Source: Colwellia sp. 39_35_sub15_T18
Lineage (GTDB): Bacteria; Pseudomonadota; Gammaproteobacteria; Enterobacterales; Alteromonadaceae
Direction of reading: 5' to 3'
Assembly (NCBI GenBank): GCA_002162675.1
Contig: MAAE01000037.1
Span: forward strand, 124,001 to 188,000
Length of the DNA: 64,000 nucleotides
Shown here: positions 1 to 8,513 of the stretch, piece by piece
How positions within the stretch are numbered: the first letter of the stretch is position 1
How the letters are laid out: each line of letters starts with the position of its first letter
Notes under the pieces: generated by a model
Told to the model about the DNA's origin: nothing
Databases searched by the model: none
Seen by the model: only the letters and a program-made list of their open reading frames with translations
Translations under genes and position numbers: made by a program

Positions 1-109
1 CCTGACTAATCGCGGGTTGGGTTTTAAAAAGTACTTCGCTAGCACTTTTAAGGCTGCCTAATTCAGCAACTTGTTGCAGCATTTTAAGTTGTTCAAGCGT
101 CATCAACAT
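1..109 (-). CDS. LysR-family transcriptional regulator, N-terminal fragment
   Basis: Read on the minus strand this gives MLMTLEQLKMLQQVAELGSL followed by KSASEVLFKTQPAISQ, the winged helix-turn-helix N-terminus typical of LysR-type regulators (the AxxL..TQPAIS recognition-helix pattern). The gene runs off the left edge, so only about 36 codons are visible and the effector domain is not. Two starts are possible, at 109 and at 103; an AAGGG sequence lies at better spacing for the second. It is divergent from the cytochrome b561 gene, the usual arrangement for a LysR regulator and its target. The target assignment is inference. Confidence 0.8.
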   Translation of the reverse strand, partial: MLMTLEQLKMLQQVAELGSLKSASEVLFKTQPAISQ

Positions 110-159
110 AACCCTTATTTATTGATAGTGATATTGAGGCTGATAGGAGTCTCACCACA

Positions 160-178
160 TGTTAAGTAAAACTTAACA
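160..178. promoter_or_regulatory. Perfect inverted repeat between the LysR gene and cytochrome b561, probable LysR operator
   Basis: TGTTAAGT-AAA-ACTTAACA is a perfect palindrome with 8-bp arms. It lies in the 172-bp divergent intergenic region, roughly midway between the two start codons. LysR proteins usually bind T-N11-A palindromes in such positions. The regulator-site link is inferred from position only. Confidence 0.5.
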
Positions 179-281
179 ACTTCTAAACAAAGCTTCAATA
201 TTTATTTAAATACTATCCGTCATACTAGCCCTCATCGATTACAAATAACATTGAATGAACACGTTTTTATGAGGCAAGGTA

Positions 282-845
282 ATGAATAATACTCAAACAA
301 ATTACGGCTATATCAGTATATTTTTTCACTGGCTAGCTGCACTGAGCATTTTTGCTTTGTTTGCTTTGGGCTATTACATGGTCGATTTAACCTACTACCA
401 TACTTGGTATAAAACAGCACCTGAACTGCACAAAAGTGTTGGTATCGTGCTTTTTGCTTTAATGCTCATTAGGCTTATTTGGCGTTATAAACAAGTAACA
501 CCAGAGCATTTAGCCAGCCATAGCACACTTGAACGTAAGGCCGGAAAATTAATTCACACTGTACTCTACGCAATGATATTCATCATTATGAGCGCCGGTT
601 ACTTAATTTCAACCGCTGATGGTCGAGGAATTGAGGTATTCGAATTATTTGTGATACCCGGCTTTGGCGCTTTTATTGAAAACCAAGAAGACTTAGCTGG
701 CCTTATTCATAAATGGTTGGCTTATGTGTTAGTCGCTTTAGCCTTGTTACATGCCCTAGCAGCACTTAAGCATCACTTTATTGATAAAGATAACACCTTA
801 AACAGAATGATTGGCAAACGCCAAAACACTAACAATATTAGATAA
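282..845 (+). CDS. Cytochrome b561 family protein
   Basis: 187-residue integral membrane protein with four predicted transmembrane helices. Candidate haem-ligating histidines are H16 (in FHW), H50, H143 and H157, in the helix positions usual for prokaryotic b561 (YceJ/CybB-like) proteins. The family carries two b haems and moves electrons across the inner membrane, often from quinol. A GAGGCAAGG ribosome-binding region precedes the ATG. The gene sits 16 bp before a YceI gene, matching the yceJ-yceI pairing of enterobacteria, so the two are probably co-transcribed. Confidence 0.9.
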   Translation: MNNTQTNYGYISIFFHWLAALSIFALFALGYYMVDLTYYHTWYKTAPELHKSVGIVLFALMLIRLIWRYKQVTPEHLASHSTLERKAGKLIHTVLYAMIFIIMSAGYLISTADGRGIEVFELFVIPGFGAFIENQEDLAGLIHKWLAYVLVALALLHALAALKHHFIDKDNTLNRMIGKRQNTNNIR

Positions 846-861
846 TAACGGAGCAAGAACA

Positions 862-1446
862 ATGAAAAAACATATCGCTAAACTAGCCATAGCATCAGCA
901 TTTGCCACGACTTTACTTATGCCGGTAGCAAATGCTGCCGACTATGTTATTGATGACAAAGGCGCACACGCCTCAATCAATTTTAAAATTAAGCATTTAG
1001 GTTATAGCTGGTTAACGGGTCGTTTTGACACATTTGGTGGCAAATTTAATTACGATCCTGCCAATGTATCTGCGTCAAAAATTGAAGTAAACATTGATAC
1101 CAGCAGCATAAACTCAAACCATGCTGAGCGTGATAAACATTTAAAAGGTAATGATTTTCTTGACGTTAGCGCTTTTGCTAATGCTAAATTCGTCAGTACT
1201 TCGGTGACTGAAAAAGCAGGCGGAAAATTAGCCGTTGCCGGGGTATTAACTCTGCACGGTGTTAGCAAAGATATCATCATCGATGCCCAAGCCGTTGGTG
1301 AAGGAAAAGACCCTTGGGGCGGTTACCGTGCCGGTTTTAGTGGCACAACGACTATTGCGCTAACTGATTTTGCCATCAAAATGAATTTAGGACCTGCCTC
1401 TACTCATGTGCAATTAGACTTACATATTGAAGGCATAAAGCAGTAA
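862..1446 (+). CDS. YceI-family periplasmic lipid-binding protein
   Basis: 195 residues from the ATG at 862. That start is preferred over one 51 bp upstream because it gives a clean signal peptide (MKKHIAKLAIASAF...VANA, cleavage after about residue 25) and has GGAGCAAG just upstream. The mature part has the YceI lipocalin-like pattern: YVIDDKGAHASINFKIKHLG near the start, then GRF..F.G and the HGV.K motif. Family members bind isoprenoid or long-chain lipids in the periplasm. With the upstream b561 it may form a quinone-linked redox pair; the real ligand is unknown. Confidence 0.92.
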   Translation: MKKHIAKLAIASAFATTLLMPVANAADYVIDDKGAHASINFKIKHLGYSWLTGRFDTFGGKFNYDPANVSASKIEVNIDTSSINSNHAERDKHLKGNDFLDVSAFANAKFVSTSVTEKAGGKLAVAGVLTLHGVSKDIIIDAQAVGEGKDPWGGYRAGFSGTTTIALTDFAIKMNLGPASTHVQLDLHIEGIKQ

Positions 1447-1473
1447 TATTTTTACTGACAAAAGGGTTGGTAT

Positions 1474-2334
1474 ATGACGAACAGCGCACCGCAAGCCAAT
1501 AACTATAGAAAACTGGCCTTAGTTACATCAGGTCAGCTTAGCTCTGACGGCGCAGGCGTTAAACTCACCCGCTTGATAGGCAACAGTGAGTTATCTATGT
1601 TGGATCCTTTTTTGCTGCTTGATGTTTTTCAATCGGATAAACCACAAGATTATAGCGGTGGTTTTCCGAGTCATCCACATCGAGGCTTTGAAACGGTCAC
1701 TTATATGCTCGCCGGTCGTATGCGTCATAAAGACAATGCCGGTAATGAAGGAGTAATATCAGCCAATGGTGTGCAATGGATGACCGCTGGGCGCGGTATA
1801 ATTCATTCTGAAATGCCAGAGCAAGAGTCAGGCTTATTAAAGGGCTTTCAACTTTGGGTCAACTTGCCTAAAAAACATAAAATGACCACACCTCATTATC
1901 AAGAATTTGCAGCAGATAAAATTACTGTTGAAAAACGCAGCGATGGTGGTGAAATCAGGGTGATATCTGGTAGTACCAACAACAATGCCACAGGGGCTGT
2001 CGTTAATAACTATGTAAAACCAACGTATTTGCACGTTACCTTACCTGCCAATGCAAGCTTTGAGCAGAATATAGCAAAAGCAGACAACACTTTTATCTAT
2101 ATGATTTCTGGTCATCTTTGTATAGGAGATAGCACTGAAAAATTAGATAAAAATCAGCTAGGTATATTAACAGAGGGCACTAGCGTTAAAGTTGTCACCA
2201 ACACAGCGACAAGCTTTCTACTTGTTTCAGCCATGCCATTGAACGAACCCTTAGCTCGCAGCGGTCCTTTTGTAATGAATAGCAAAGCAGAAATAATACA
2301 AGCCTATAGTGATTTACAAAATAATCGTTTTTGA
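1474..2334 (+). CDS. Pirin family protein
   Basis: 286 residues, bicupin. The N-terminal cupin holds the pirin metal site: H67 and H69 in HPHRGFETVTY, then H111 and E113 in GRGIIHSEMP. These match the His-His-His-Glu iron site of pirins, some of which are quercetin dioxygenases and others redox-responsive cofactors. Length is normal. It lies 27 bp after yceI and probably ends the b561-yceI-pirin transcript. Its stop codon lies inside the left 8-bp duplication of a repeat element (2338-2530), so the element inserted right at the gene's end. Confidence 0.92.
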   Translation: MTNSAPQANNYRKLALVTSGQLSSDGAGVKLTRLIGNSELSMLDPFLLLDVFQSDKPQDYSGGFPSHPHRGFETVTYMLAGRMRHKDNAGNEGVISANGVQWMTAGRGIIHSEMPEQESGLLKGFQLWVNLPKKHKMTTPHYQEFAADKITVEKRSDGGEIRVISGSTNNNATGAVVNNYVKPTYLHVTLPANASFEQNIAKADNTFIYMISGHLCIGDSTEKLDKNQLGILTEGTSVKVVTNTATSFLLVSAMPLNEPLARSGPFVMNSKAEIIQAYSDLQNNRF

Positions 2335-2337
2335 TTA

Positions 2338-2530
2338 ATATTTATTCGACTTAAAAATATTTACCACAGAGATCACCGAGGCAGGTTATATGCCCATGCA
2401 GAACCTAAGCAAACTACATATATGAACCCTCCATGTATGCCTTGCTGCGCACTACACGAGCATAACAAAGCTTCTGTGTAGGCTCGAAGAGCCCTCTGTG
2501 AAGCACAGCGGCTCGGTGGTGAATAGTGAC
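2338..2530 (+). mobile_element. MITE-like interspersed element, copy 1 (long form)
   Basis: 193 bp, plus orientation. It begins ATATTTATTCGAC (consensus GTATTTATTCAGC) and ends GGTGGTGAATAGTGAC. It contains CACAGAG, CACCGAG, the GGCTC-GAA-GAGCC hairpin, CTCTGTG and CTCGGTG, plus an extra module (AGGTTATAT...AACCT and the following region) also found in copies 2 and 5. It is flanked by an exact 8-bp direct repeat TTTGATTA (2330-2337 and 2531-2538), read as a target-site duplication. No ORF is seen inside. Confidence 0.85.
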
Positions 2531-2538
2531 TTTGATTA

Positions 2539-2965
2539 TTGCCCTTCCTCTACATATCGCTAAAGACATGAACAAGCGTTCAGCAACTTTTCTTATCTTT
2601 ACAACTTACACTTTCAGACAAATCCCGACAGTTTTTGCACATTTCAGTTACTGATTTGAACACAATTAATTCTCACAATAAATTCTCACAATAAACGCAA
2701 CTAAATTGTAACAAGCAAAAACGACGGGAATCACCATATAGGCTTAAAAATGACTTTTTAAAAACTAACACTGTCACATAGATTACATACGTATAGCGTA
2801 GCCTGTCGAGTTAACGGAATATATATCAAGCGACAAGTGCATATTAAATTTATGAACCTGAAGCCTAAATGAAGGGTATTACCATCATAAAGTGCTTGCT
2901 AATACTTTACATTTTTTATACAAAAACTAACTTGCTATATCTAATGGAAACGCTAAGCTACTCGC
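2539..2965. other. Intergenic region, no gene recognised
   Basis: About 430 bp between the repeat element and the COG3014 lipoprotein gene. I find no plausible ORF or RNA gene. The only structure noticed is an imperfect tandem pair, ATTCTCACAATAA twice, at about 2671-2696. The AT-rich stretch at about 2900-2945 could hold the promoter of the lipoprotein operon, but no clear -35/-10 pair stands out. Confidence 0.5.
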
Positions 2966-4393
2966 ATGCATAAAAAATTTACAAAAAACAGCTTACTCAT
3001 ACTGGTTATGACCATGCTAAGTGCTTGTAGCACAACATCATTTACTGACTTTTTTAACAACTACAATCAGCAAATGCGTGAGGTGAGACAAGCACAACAA
3101 CAAGGTAATTTTCACCAAGCCCTTAGCTTAATTCCAACCCGTAATAGCAATAACAGTAGTTACAATTTAAGCCTGTTAGAAAAAGCCCGTTTAGCCTACT
3201 TAGCTAACGACAATAAACAAAGCCAAGTAGACTTTGCTCAAGTGTATCAATTAGTGCAAGAAGCTCAACTTGCCGCCAAGGTAGAACTAAGCAGAGGCGT
3301 TGAAAATGTTGCCGCGGTAGTGAGCAATGACAACGCTATTCGCTATGATATTCCTTTGTATGAGCAAAGTATGTTGCATAGTTACCAAGCACTAAATTAC
3401 CTCACCCAGCAAGATTTATCTGGCGCATTGGTTGAGGTACGCCGTGCTAATTTAGTTCAAGAACGAGCATTAACAACCAATGCCAACAGTATTTATCGTT
3501 ATCAAGAAAAAATGGCCGCGCAAGGGGTAAACATGGCTGATTTTTCTCGCCAATACCCTGCTATGGATAATACCATTGGCGATATTAAAAATGGCTTTCA
3601 AAATGCTTATACTTTTTATTTGTCGGCGTTACTTTACGAAGCCGCTGGTCAAAGCAATGATGCCTATATTGACTATAAAAAAGCCTTAGAGATTTATCCT
3701 GACAACAGCTACTTACAACAAGATGTATGGCGCTTAGCAAACAGCTTATATATGAGCGATGACATTACCTTATTAAAAGCGAGTTTACCGCCAGCTGTCA
3801 CGAATAAAAATGAGCATACAAACCAAGGGCAAGTTACCTTTATTGTTGAAAACGGCATAGTGGCGGCCAAGCAAGAAATAGCCATCAGTCTGCCTATTTT
3901 CACTAGTCACGATAATATACGTTTTTACAGCGTTGCTTTACCTAGCTACCAGAATAATTTAAAAACGTATTCGCCATTAAGGGTAAATTATCAGAGCAAA
4001 AGCTATCAGTCTGAAGAAATTGTCCGTTTACAATCTTTAGCCGCCAAGCAATTAAAAGATCAATTACCCTTGATAGTAACAAGGCAAGTCGTGCGCTTAC
4101 TCGCTAAAGAAGAAATAAGACAACAACTAGAGCGTAAAAACGGGCAGCTTGGCAATATTTTTGCCAACATTTATAACATTGCCACAGAAAAAGCAGATAC
4201 TCGAAGTTGGAGTACTCTGCCAGACAGTATTCATATCTTGCAATTAAATCTACCCGCAGGAGAGCATCAACTTATGCTCAATATAAATGGCACAAATCAA
4301 CCGGTAAAAGTATCCGTTAGAGCAAATAAAACCACGTTAGTTAAACTCGCGGCTATCGGCACTTATAATCAATACCAAACTTATGAGTTATAA
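2966..4393 (+). CDS. COG3014-type outer-membrane lipoprotein
   Basis: 475 residues with a lipoprotein signal (MLSAC, lipid-modified Cys21). The N-terminal half is helical and TPR-like (AYFLSALLYEAAG-type repeats around residues 200-260). The C-terminal half is richer in beta structure and ends in a short PEGA-like stretch (LNLPAGEHQLMLNINGT). I recognise it as the uncharacterised COG3014 lipoprotein family. It stands directly before ycfL and lpoB, which suggests a role in LpoB-linked peptidoglycan synthesis or its assembly; that is inference from context. Confidence 0.75.
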   Translation: MHKKFTKNSLLILVMTMLSACSTTSFTDFFNNYNQQMREVRQAQQQGNFHQALSLIPTRNSNNSSYNLSLLEKARLAYLANDNKQSQVDFAQVYQLVQEAQLAAKVELSRGVENVAAVVSNDNAIRYDIPLYEQSMLHSYQALNYLTQQDLSGALVEVRRANLVQERALTTNANSIYRYQEKMAAQGVNMADFSRQYPAMDNTIGDIKNGFQNAYTFYLSALLYEAAGQSNDAYIDYKKALEIYPDNSYLQQDVWRLANSLYMSDDITLLKASLPPAVTNKNEHTNQGQVTFIVENGIVAAKQEIAISLPIFTSHDNIRFYSVALPSYQNNLKTYSPLRVNYQSKSYQSEEIVRLQSLAAKQLKDQLPLIVTRQVVRLLAKEEIRQQLERKNGQLGNIFANIYNIATEKADTRSWSTLPDSIHILQLNLPAGEHQLMLNINGTNQPVKVSVRANKTTLVKLAAIGTYNQYQTYEL

Positions 4394-4405
4394 CTAATAA
4401 TTTAT

Positions 4406-4481
4406 AACCAGCAATTAATAACCAGCAATTAATAACCAGCAATTAATAACCAGCAATTAATAACCAGCAATTAATAACCAG
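4406..4481. repeat. 14-bp tandem repeat, five full copies plus a partial
   Basis: AACCAGCAATTAAT is repeated head to tail from 4406 to 4475 without mismatch, then AACCAG at 4476-4481. It sits between the COG3014 gene and ycfL, leaving a GGAG ribosome-binding site for ycfL intact. Perfect identity between copies implies recent slippage expansion. Confidence 0.95.
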
Positions 4482-4508
4482 TAAACAGTACAACTTAGGA
4501 GTTTTATC

Positions 4509-4952
4509 ATGAACAATAAATACCCTGTTATGCTAGTACTCATTGTTACAGGCTTTTTCATTAGTGCATGTAAAAATGTACCACCGGTAACCTCTGGCAT
4601 TGGTAGCAGCCAAATAGCGCCCGGACAACAATATAGCAAGCACCTGCAGATAGACAATAAGCAACTCGCAGCCAAGCTTTATATAAGCGACATTAAATCA
4701 CGCAGCAATAATGATTTTTTACAGCTTAATTTAACGCTGACTAGTCGTTATAAAAAGTCATTGCAACTGCAATATCAATTTCAATGGTTTGACCAAGATG
4801 GTTTTGCCATTGAAGCAGGAAAAAGTCCTTGGCAAGCACTTGAGTTACACGGTATGCAAACAGCCACAGTGGCCGGCTTAGCCCCGTCAACCAAGGTATC
4901 AACATTTAGTCTTTATGTGCGTGAAGTACCCGAGAAATTTTTTAAGTATTAA
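4509..4952 (+). CDS. ycfL: YcfL-family (DUF1425) lipoprotein
   Basis: 147 residues with a lipoprotein signal ending FFISAC (Cys21). The C-terminal domain (FLQLNLTLTSRYKKSLQLQY, then FQWFDQDGFAI) matches YcfL/DUF1425, an immunoglobulin-like fold of unknown function. In enterobacteria ycfL is next to lpoB, as here (37 bp before lpoB). A GGAGTT sequence precedes the ATG. A role as an LpoB partner is suggested only by conserved neighbourhood. Confidence 0.85.
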   Translation: MNNKYPVMLVLIVTGFFISACKNVPPVTSGIGSSQIAPGQQYSKHLQIDNKQLAAKLYISDIKSRSNNDFLQLNLTLTSRYKKSLQLQYQFQWFDQDGFAIEAGKSPWQALELHGMQTATVAGLAPSTKVSTFSLYVREVPEKFFKY

Positions 4953-4989
4953 TTGAAATTACAAATTACAAATTACAAAGGAAAAAATA

Positions 4990-5592
4990 ATGAATAAAAT
5001 AATTTTAGCAACCACCCTAAGTATCGCCCTCGTTGCACTAGGCGGCTGTACCAACAAGTCAGTAGTTCGTTATGGCGACGCCACCGCAGTAGAAACCACC
5101 AACATTAGCTTTGGCTCAACCGATTTACAAAAAGTCGCCGGCCAAATGACTGACTCTTTACTACTATCACCGGTTGTTGGCACGTTAACAGCCAATTCTC
5201 GCCCCATTTTATTTGTTGAAAGCATTAAAAATAAAACCAGCGAGCATATAGACACAGAATCAATCACTGACTCTATTTCAACTAAATTATTGCGCTCAGG
5301 TAAATTCCGCTTTGTTGATATGGGTCGAGTTGCTGCGGTACGTGAGCAGCTTGAATTTCAACAAAGCAGCGGCCTGGTAGATACCAGCAAAGCAGTCGCC
5401 TTTGGCCAACAAGTTGGCGCACAGTATATGCTATACGGGAACTTAGCGAGTATTGTTAAATCTAATAAAGACCAGTCTGACGTTTATTATAAATTCACCT
5501 TACGTTTAATGGACTTAAAAAGTGGTTTAATCGAGTGGGCTGACGAGACTGAAATTCGTAAAACTAAAGAAAAAGAATTTGTTAGCTGGTAG
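4990..5592 (+). CDS. lpoB: Penicillin-binding protein activator LpoB
   Basis: 200 residues, lipobox ALGGC (Cys20). The mature domain has the LpoB signature: ILFVESIKNKTSEHIDT, SISTKLLRSGKFRFVD and GAQYMLYGNL, followed by LMDLKSGLIEWADE. LpoB is an outer-membrane lipoprotein that reaches through the peptidoglycan to stimulate the bifunctional synthase PBP1B. It lies in an apparent operon COG3014-ycfL-lpoB-glycine zipper protein, with AAAGGA upstream of its ATG. Confidence 0.9.
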   Translation: MNKIILATTLSIALVALGGCTNKSVVRYGDATAVETTNISFGSTDLQKVAGQMTDSLLLSPVVGTLTANSRPILFVESIKNKTSEHIDTESITDSISTKLLRSGKFRFVDMGRVAAVREQLEFQQSSGLVDTSKAVAFGQQVGAQYMLYGNLASIVKSNKDQSDVYYKFTLRLMDLKSGLIEWADETEIRKTKEKEFVSW

Positions 5593-5600
5593 GGCATAAA

Positions 5601-6125
5601 ATGAAACTAATAACACCACAAATGTCACCCACAGTATCGCCAATATTATTGCCCGTAATATCACCAATAATATTGACATTACTTACCTTATTTTTATTTT
5701 CAAGCAATGCTTTTGCTGACTACGATAGAAACAAAGCGGTGCCCGTTGAAAAAGTTTTATTTGGCGCGGTTATATCGGTACGTAATATTAATCAAGAAGA
5801 GCTAATTAAAGATAAAAATAATGGCTGGCATACCTTTGGCGGTGCGCTGATGGGTGGTGTTATTGGTAATCAATTTGGCGGTGGTAGCGGCAAAGATGTC
5901 GCCACCATATTAGGCGCAATTATCGGCGGTTCAGTGGCGAACAATCGTCATAATCAACCTAAGAAAGTAGTCATTCGTTTAGTTGAATTAATGATCAAAG
6001 TAGAAGGCGGCGAGCAATTCATGGTGATCCAAGACTATGATAAGCAGATGGTATTTCACTCAAATGACAAAGTCAGAATGATTTATTTAGCCAATAACAC
6101 CGTGAGAATAGACAAGCAACGTTAG
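5601..6125 (+). CDS. Glycine-zipper (SlyB/17-kDa antigen-like) envelope protein
   Basis: 174 residues starting 8 bp after lpoB. An unusual Pro/Ser-rich, hydrophobic N-terminus (SPILLPVISPIILTLLTLFL) leads to a signal-peptide cleavage near NAFA (about residue 39). The centre carries a glycine zipper, GGALMGGVIGNQFGGGSGKD then ILGAIIGGSVANN (about residues 79-115), as in the SlyB/RickA 17-kDa antigen family. There is no lipobox Cys, unlike SlyB. Function is unknown; envelope stabilisation is plausible. Confidence 0.75.
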   Translation: MKLITPQMSPTVSPILLPVISPIILTLLTLFLFSSNAFADYDRNKAVPVEKVLFGAVISVRNINQEELIKDKNNGWHTFGGALMGGVIGNQFGGGSGKDVATILGAIIGGSVANNRHNQPKKVVIRLVELMIKVEGGEQFMVIQDYDKQMVFHSNDKVRMIYLANNTVRIDKQR

Positions 6126-6132
6126 CTTTTCT

Positions 6133-6259
6133 GCCTTTATTCCGCTTAAAAAATTTTACCACCAAGCGAGCCGAGGCAGGTTATATGCTCCATGCATAAC
6201 CTAAGTGACCTACATCCATGTAGGCCTTGCTGCATCGTAGCTCAGTGGTGAACAGTGGC
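6133..6259 (+). mobile_element. MITE-like interspersed element, copy 2
   Basis: 127 bp, plus orientation, aligned to the family consensus from GCCTTTATTCCGC to GGTGAACAGTGGC. It holds the AGGTTATATGC-TCC-ATGCATAACCT hairpin and the CTACAT-CC-ATGTAG hairpin module but lacks the GGCTCGAAGAGCC module. The flanks GCTTTTCT (6125-6132) and GTTTTTCT (6260-6267) match 7 of 8, consistent with an ageing target-site duplication. The left duplication starts on the last base of the preceding stop codon. Confidence 0.8.
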
Positions 6260-6364
6260 GTTTTTCTTACACTTTTTAAACACTTTCCTGCCGATGAGCC
6301 AATAAAAGCCTAGTTACATTGTGATAACATATTACCCCTTTGTAACTTACGTTTATTGCTCACT

Positions 6365-7276
6365 ATGTTGCCCCAAAAACTTAACCATTTCACTTTAAAA
6401 CACTTATTGCCCTATTTAGTTTTTGCTTTTTATTTTACAGCAACATCAATTAGTTATGCAGAAGAAAAAGTTGAATATATAGCCAGCAGTAGCAACGCCC
6501 CCATAGCGAAAGATGCTTTTGAATGGCAGTTTATAGCGGATCTTTCACTGGCTAAAACATCTATGATACTAGCCGATGTAGAACAAACCCAGCCTTGGGA
6601 TTATTTCCAACTTGGACTTTTACTCGATATTTCCTATAAGGGCTTTTTTTTACAAACAAACTCGAGACGTTCTTCGATAGCCATTGGTGGCGGTGAATTG
6701 GGTTATCAACTTACTGTGCAAGATAATTGGCAGCTTGATGTTATTTTAAAAGCTTACCTATATGGCTATGATCCGGTTGAAATTCTCAAGGAGCAAGACA
6801 TTCCGCAGTTATCTGGCCTTGATGAACGTGAATTTACCGGTGGCCTGGCACTACGTTATTCATACTTTTTTGACCATGCTATTTTTTATATTGATATCGC
6901 CACTGCCCGTGCGCTTGACAATGACCAAAGCGACAATGCCACAGGCATGATAATAGACAGTTTTTATAGTCATTTAATCCCCTACCGTAATTGGGATATT
7001 TACCTTGGCGCCGGTCTCACTTATTATGATCAAGCCCTGATTGATTACTACATTGGTATTAATGCTGATGAAGTAACCAACAACCGACCTTTATATAACG
7101 CCGATAGCAGTTTTAGGGCGCAATTTGAAATCTACGCACAATACCCATTATCAGCAAGCTGGTCTTTTAATGTTGGCATCACTCAAAGCTTCTATTCTAA
7201 TAATATTAAACAAAGTCCCTTAGTGGATAAAAATAAGCTAACCGACCTAATGATAGGAGTGCATTATGTATTCTAG
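6365..7276 (+). CDS. MipA/OmpV family outer-membrane protein
   Basis: 303 residues from the ATG at 6365 (a TTG lies 9 bp upstream). A signal peptide ends near SYAEE. The body shows the MipA/OmpV beta-barrel pattern: GLLLDISYKGFFLQTN, GGGELGYQL, GLALRYSYFFDHA, ending in an aromatic terminal strand (MIGVHYVF). MipA/OmpV proteins are small barrels, some scaffolding peptidoglycan enzymes. It overlaps the next gene by 11 bp and heads an operon with DUF3019 and a two-component pair. Confidence 0.85.
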   Translation: MLPQKLNHFTLKHLLPYLVFAFYFTATSISYAEEKVEYIASSSNAPIAKDAFEWQFIADLSLAKTSMILADVEQTQPWDYFQLGLLLDISYKGFFLQTNSRRSSIAIGGGELGYQLTVQDNWQLDVILKAYLYGYDPVEILKEQDIPQLSGLDEREFTGGLALRYSYFFDHAIFYIDIATARALDNDQSDNATGMIIDSFYSHLIPYRNWDIYLGAGLTYYDQALIDYYIGINADEVTNNRPLYNADSSFRAQFEIYAQYPLSASWSFNVGITQSFYSNNIKQSPLVDKNKLTDLMIGVHYVF

Positions 7277-7694
7277 CGTTAGCAAAGGAGTTGCTCTGCT
7301 TATTTTCATCTCTGTTAATGGTTTAATTTCAGCAGCCGATGCACAAGATAAAACCACTTTATCAACTAACATAGCGTTTAGCGTACAGCCTCAGCAATGT
7401 GTCACTTTACGTCAAGGACGAGACTGTTTTGCAACCATTAACCTGCAATGGCAAAAATCAACTGAGCTGTCTTTATGCCTGTACCAAATCAACCAGCAGA
7501 GTGATAGCAAACAACAAGTAAAATGCTGGCAAAAAAGCCGCCAAGGCCAAATAAGCATAGCGTTTGAGTCTAGCGGCAACATAATCTATCAACTACGCTC
7601 AATAAAAGATGATCACTTACTGGCAGAAACAGAAATAGTGGTAAGTTGGTTACATAAAAACACCACTCGCAGACGTCGATGGCGCTTGTTCTAG
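7266..7694 (+). CDS. DUF3019 family periplasmic protein
   Basis: 142 residues with an N-terminal signal peptide (cleavage near ADA/QD). The mature part has SVQPQQCVTLRQGRDCFATI, four cysteines probably forming two disulfides, and LCLYQI, the DUF3019 pattern. It ends in an Arg-rich tail (TTRRRRWRLF). Its start overlaps the MipA stop, suggesting translational coupling. Function is unknown; conserved linkage to MipA and an RstA/RstB-type pair suggests an envelope-stress accessory. Confidence 0.8.
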   Translation: MYSSVSKGVALLIFISVNGLISAADAQDKTTLSTNIAFSVQPQQCVTLRQGRDCFATINLQWQKSTELSLCLYQINQQSDSKQQVKCWQKSRQGQISIAFESSGNIIYQLRSIKDDHLLAETEIVVSWLHKNTTRRRRWRLF

Positions 7695-7749
7695 CTGGTA
7701 AGTAAAAATCGCTAAGTCAAAAGTAAGTATTAAATCAAAGGTAATAAAT

Positions 7750-8511
7750 ATGAAGACTATTTTATTGGTTGAAGATGATATTAGTTTAGCTAACTGGGTA
7801 TGCGAGTACCTAAGTGAGCAAAACTTTCATGTTATTCATGTCGAACGTGGCGATCGGGTCTTAGCTAAAATAAAAGAGAATATCATCGATTTAGTGCTAC
7901 TCGATGTCATGCTACCCGGCTTAAATGGCATAGAAGTGTGCCGCCTTATTCGTCAACACTGCCAAGTGCCAATAATTATGCTAACCGCCCGAGCTGATGA
8001 ATTTGACGAGGTGATAGGCCTTGAAGCGGGTGCTAATGATTATGTTATCAAGCCTGTTAGACCGAGAGCATTATTAGCGAGAATAAATAGACAATTATCA
8101 ACTTCGCAGCAAGAATCACCTAGCAATAATATTCTGACCTTTGGTGAATTAACCATTAATCAAGAAGCCAAACGGGTCACTTATTTTGAACAAGAAATAG
8201 AGCTGTCTTCAAGTTTATTTGCCTTTTTAACCTTCTTAGCTGAACAGGCAGGCCGTGTTGTTGATCGAGACTCTGTTTTTAGAGCCTTAAAAAAGCGTGA
8301 TTATGATGGTCAAGATAGACGTTTTGATGTAATGCTGTCCACTTTAAGAAAAATATTTAATGACGATCCACAAAAACCGAAAAAATTTAAAACAGTCTGG
8401 GGGAAAGGCTATTTGTTTGTTAGTGACGCTTGGGGAAAAGATAATCAGCTAGGTGATAAATTAGACATGCAACCAGTTAAAATTCCCGATAAAAATCAGG
8501 ACAACAATTAG
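7750..8511 (+). CDS. OmpR-family response regulator (RstA-like)
   Basis: 253 residues. The receiver domain has acidic pocket E8-D9-D10, phospho-acceptor Asp in LVLLDVMLPG, Thr in IIMLTARAD and Lys in DYVIKPVRP. The C-terminal winged helix (about residues 130-230) has the OmpR-type RRFDVMLSTLRKIF recognition helix and KTVWGKGYLF wing. It closely resembles RstA. The sensor starts 2 bp after its stop codon. Upstream envelope genes are its likely targets, by inference. Confidence 0.92.
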   Translation: MKTILLVEDDISLANWVCEYLSEQNFHVIHVERGDRVLAKIKENIIDLVLLDVMLPGLNGIEVCRLIRQHCQVPIIMLTARADEFDEVIGLEAGANDYVIKPVRPRALLARINRQLSTSQQESPSNNILTFGELTINQEAKRVTYFEQEIELSSSLFAFLTFLAEQAGRVVDRDSVFRALKKRDYDGQDRRFDVMLSTLRKIFNDDPQKPKKFKTVWGKGYLFVSDAWGKDNQLGDKLDMQPVKIPDKNQDNN

Positions 8512-8513
8512 CC

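Noticed and set aside
4406..4481. CRISPR-like repeat array
   Set aside because: Units are only 14 bp, contiguous without spacers, and there are no cas genes; it is a simple tandem repeat.
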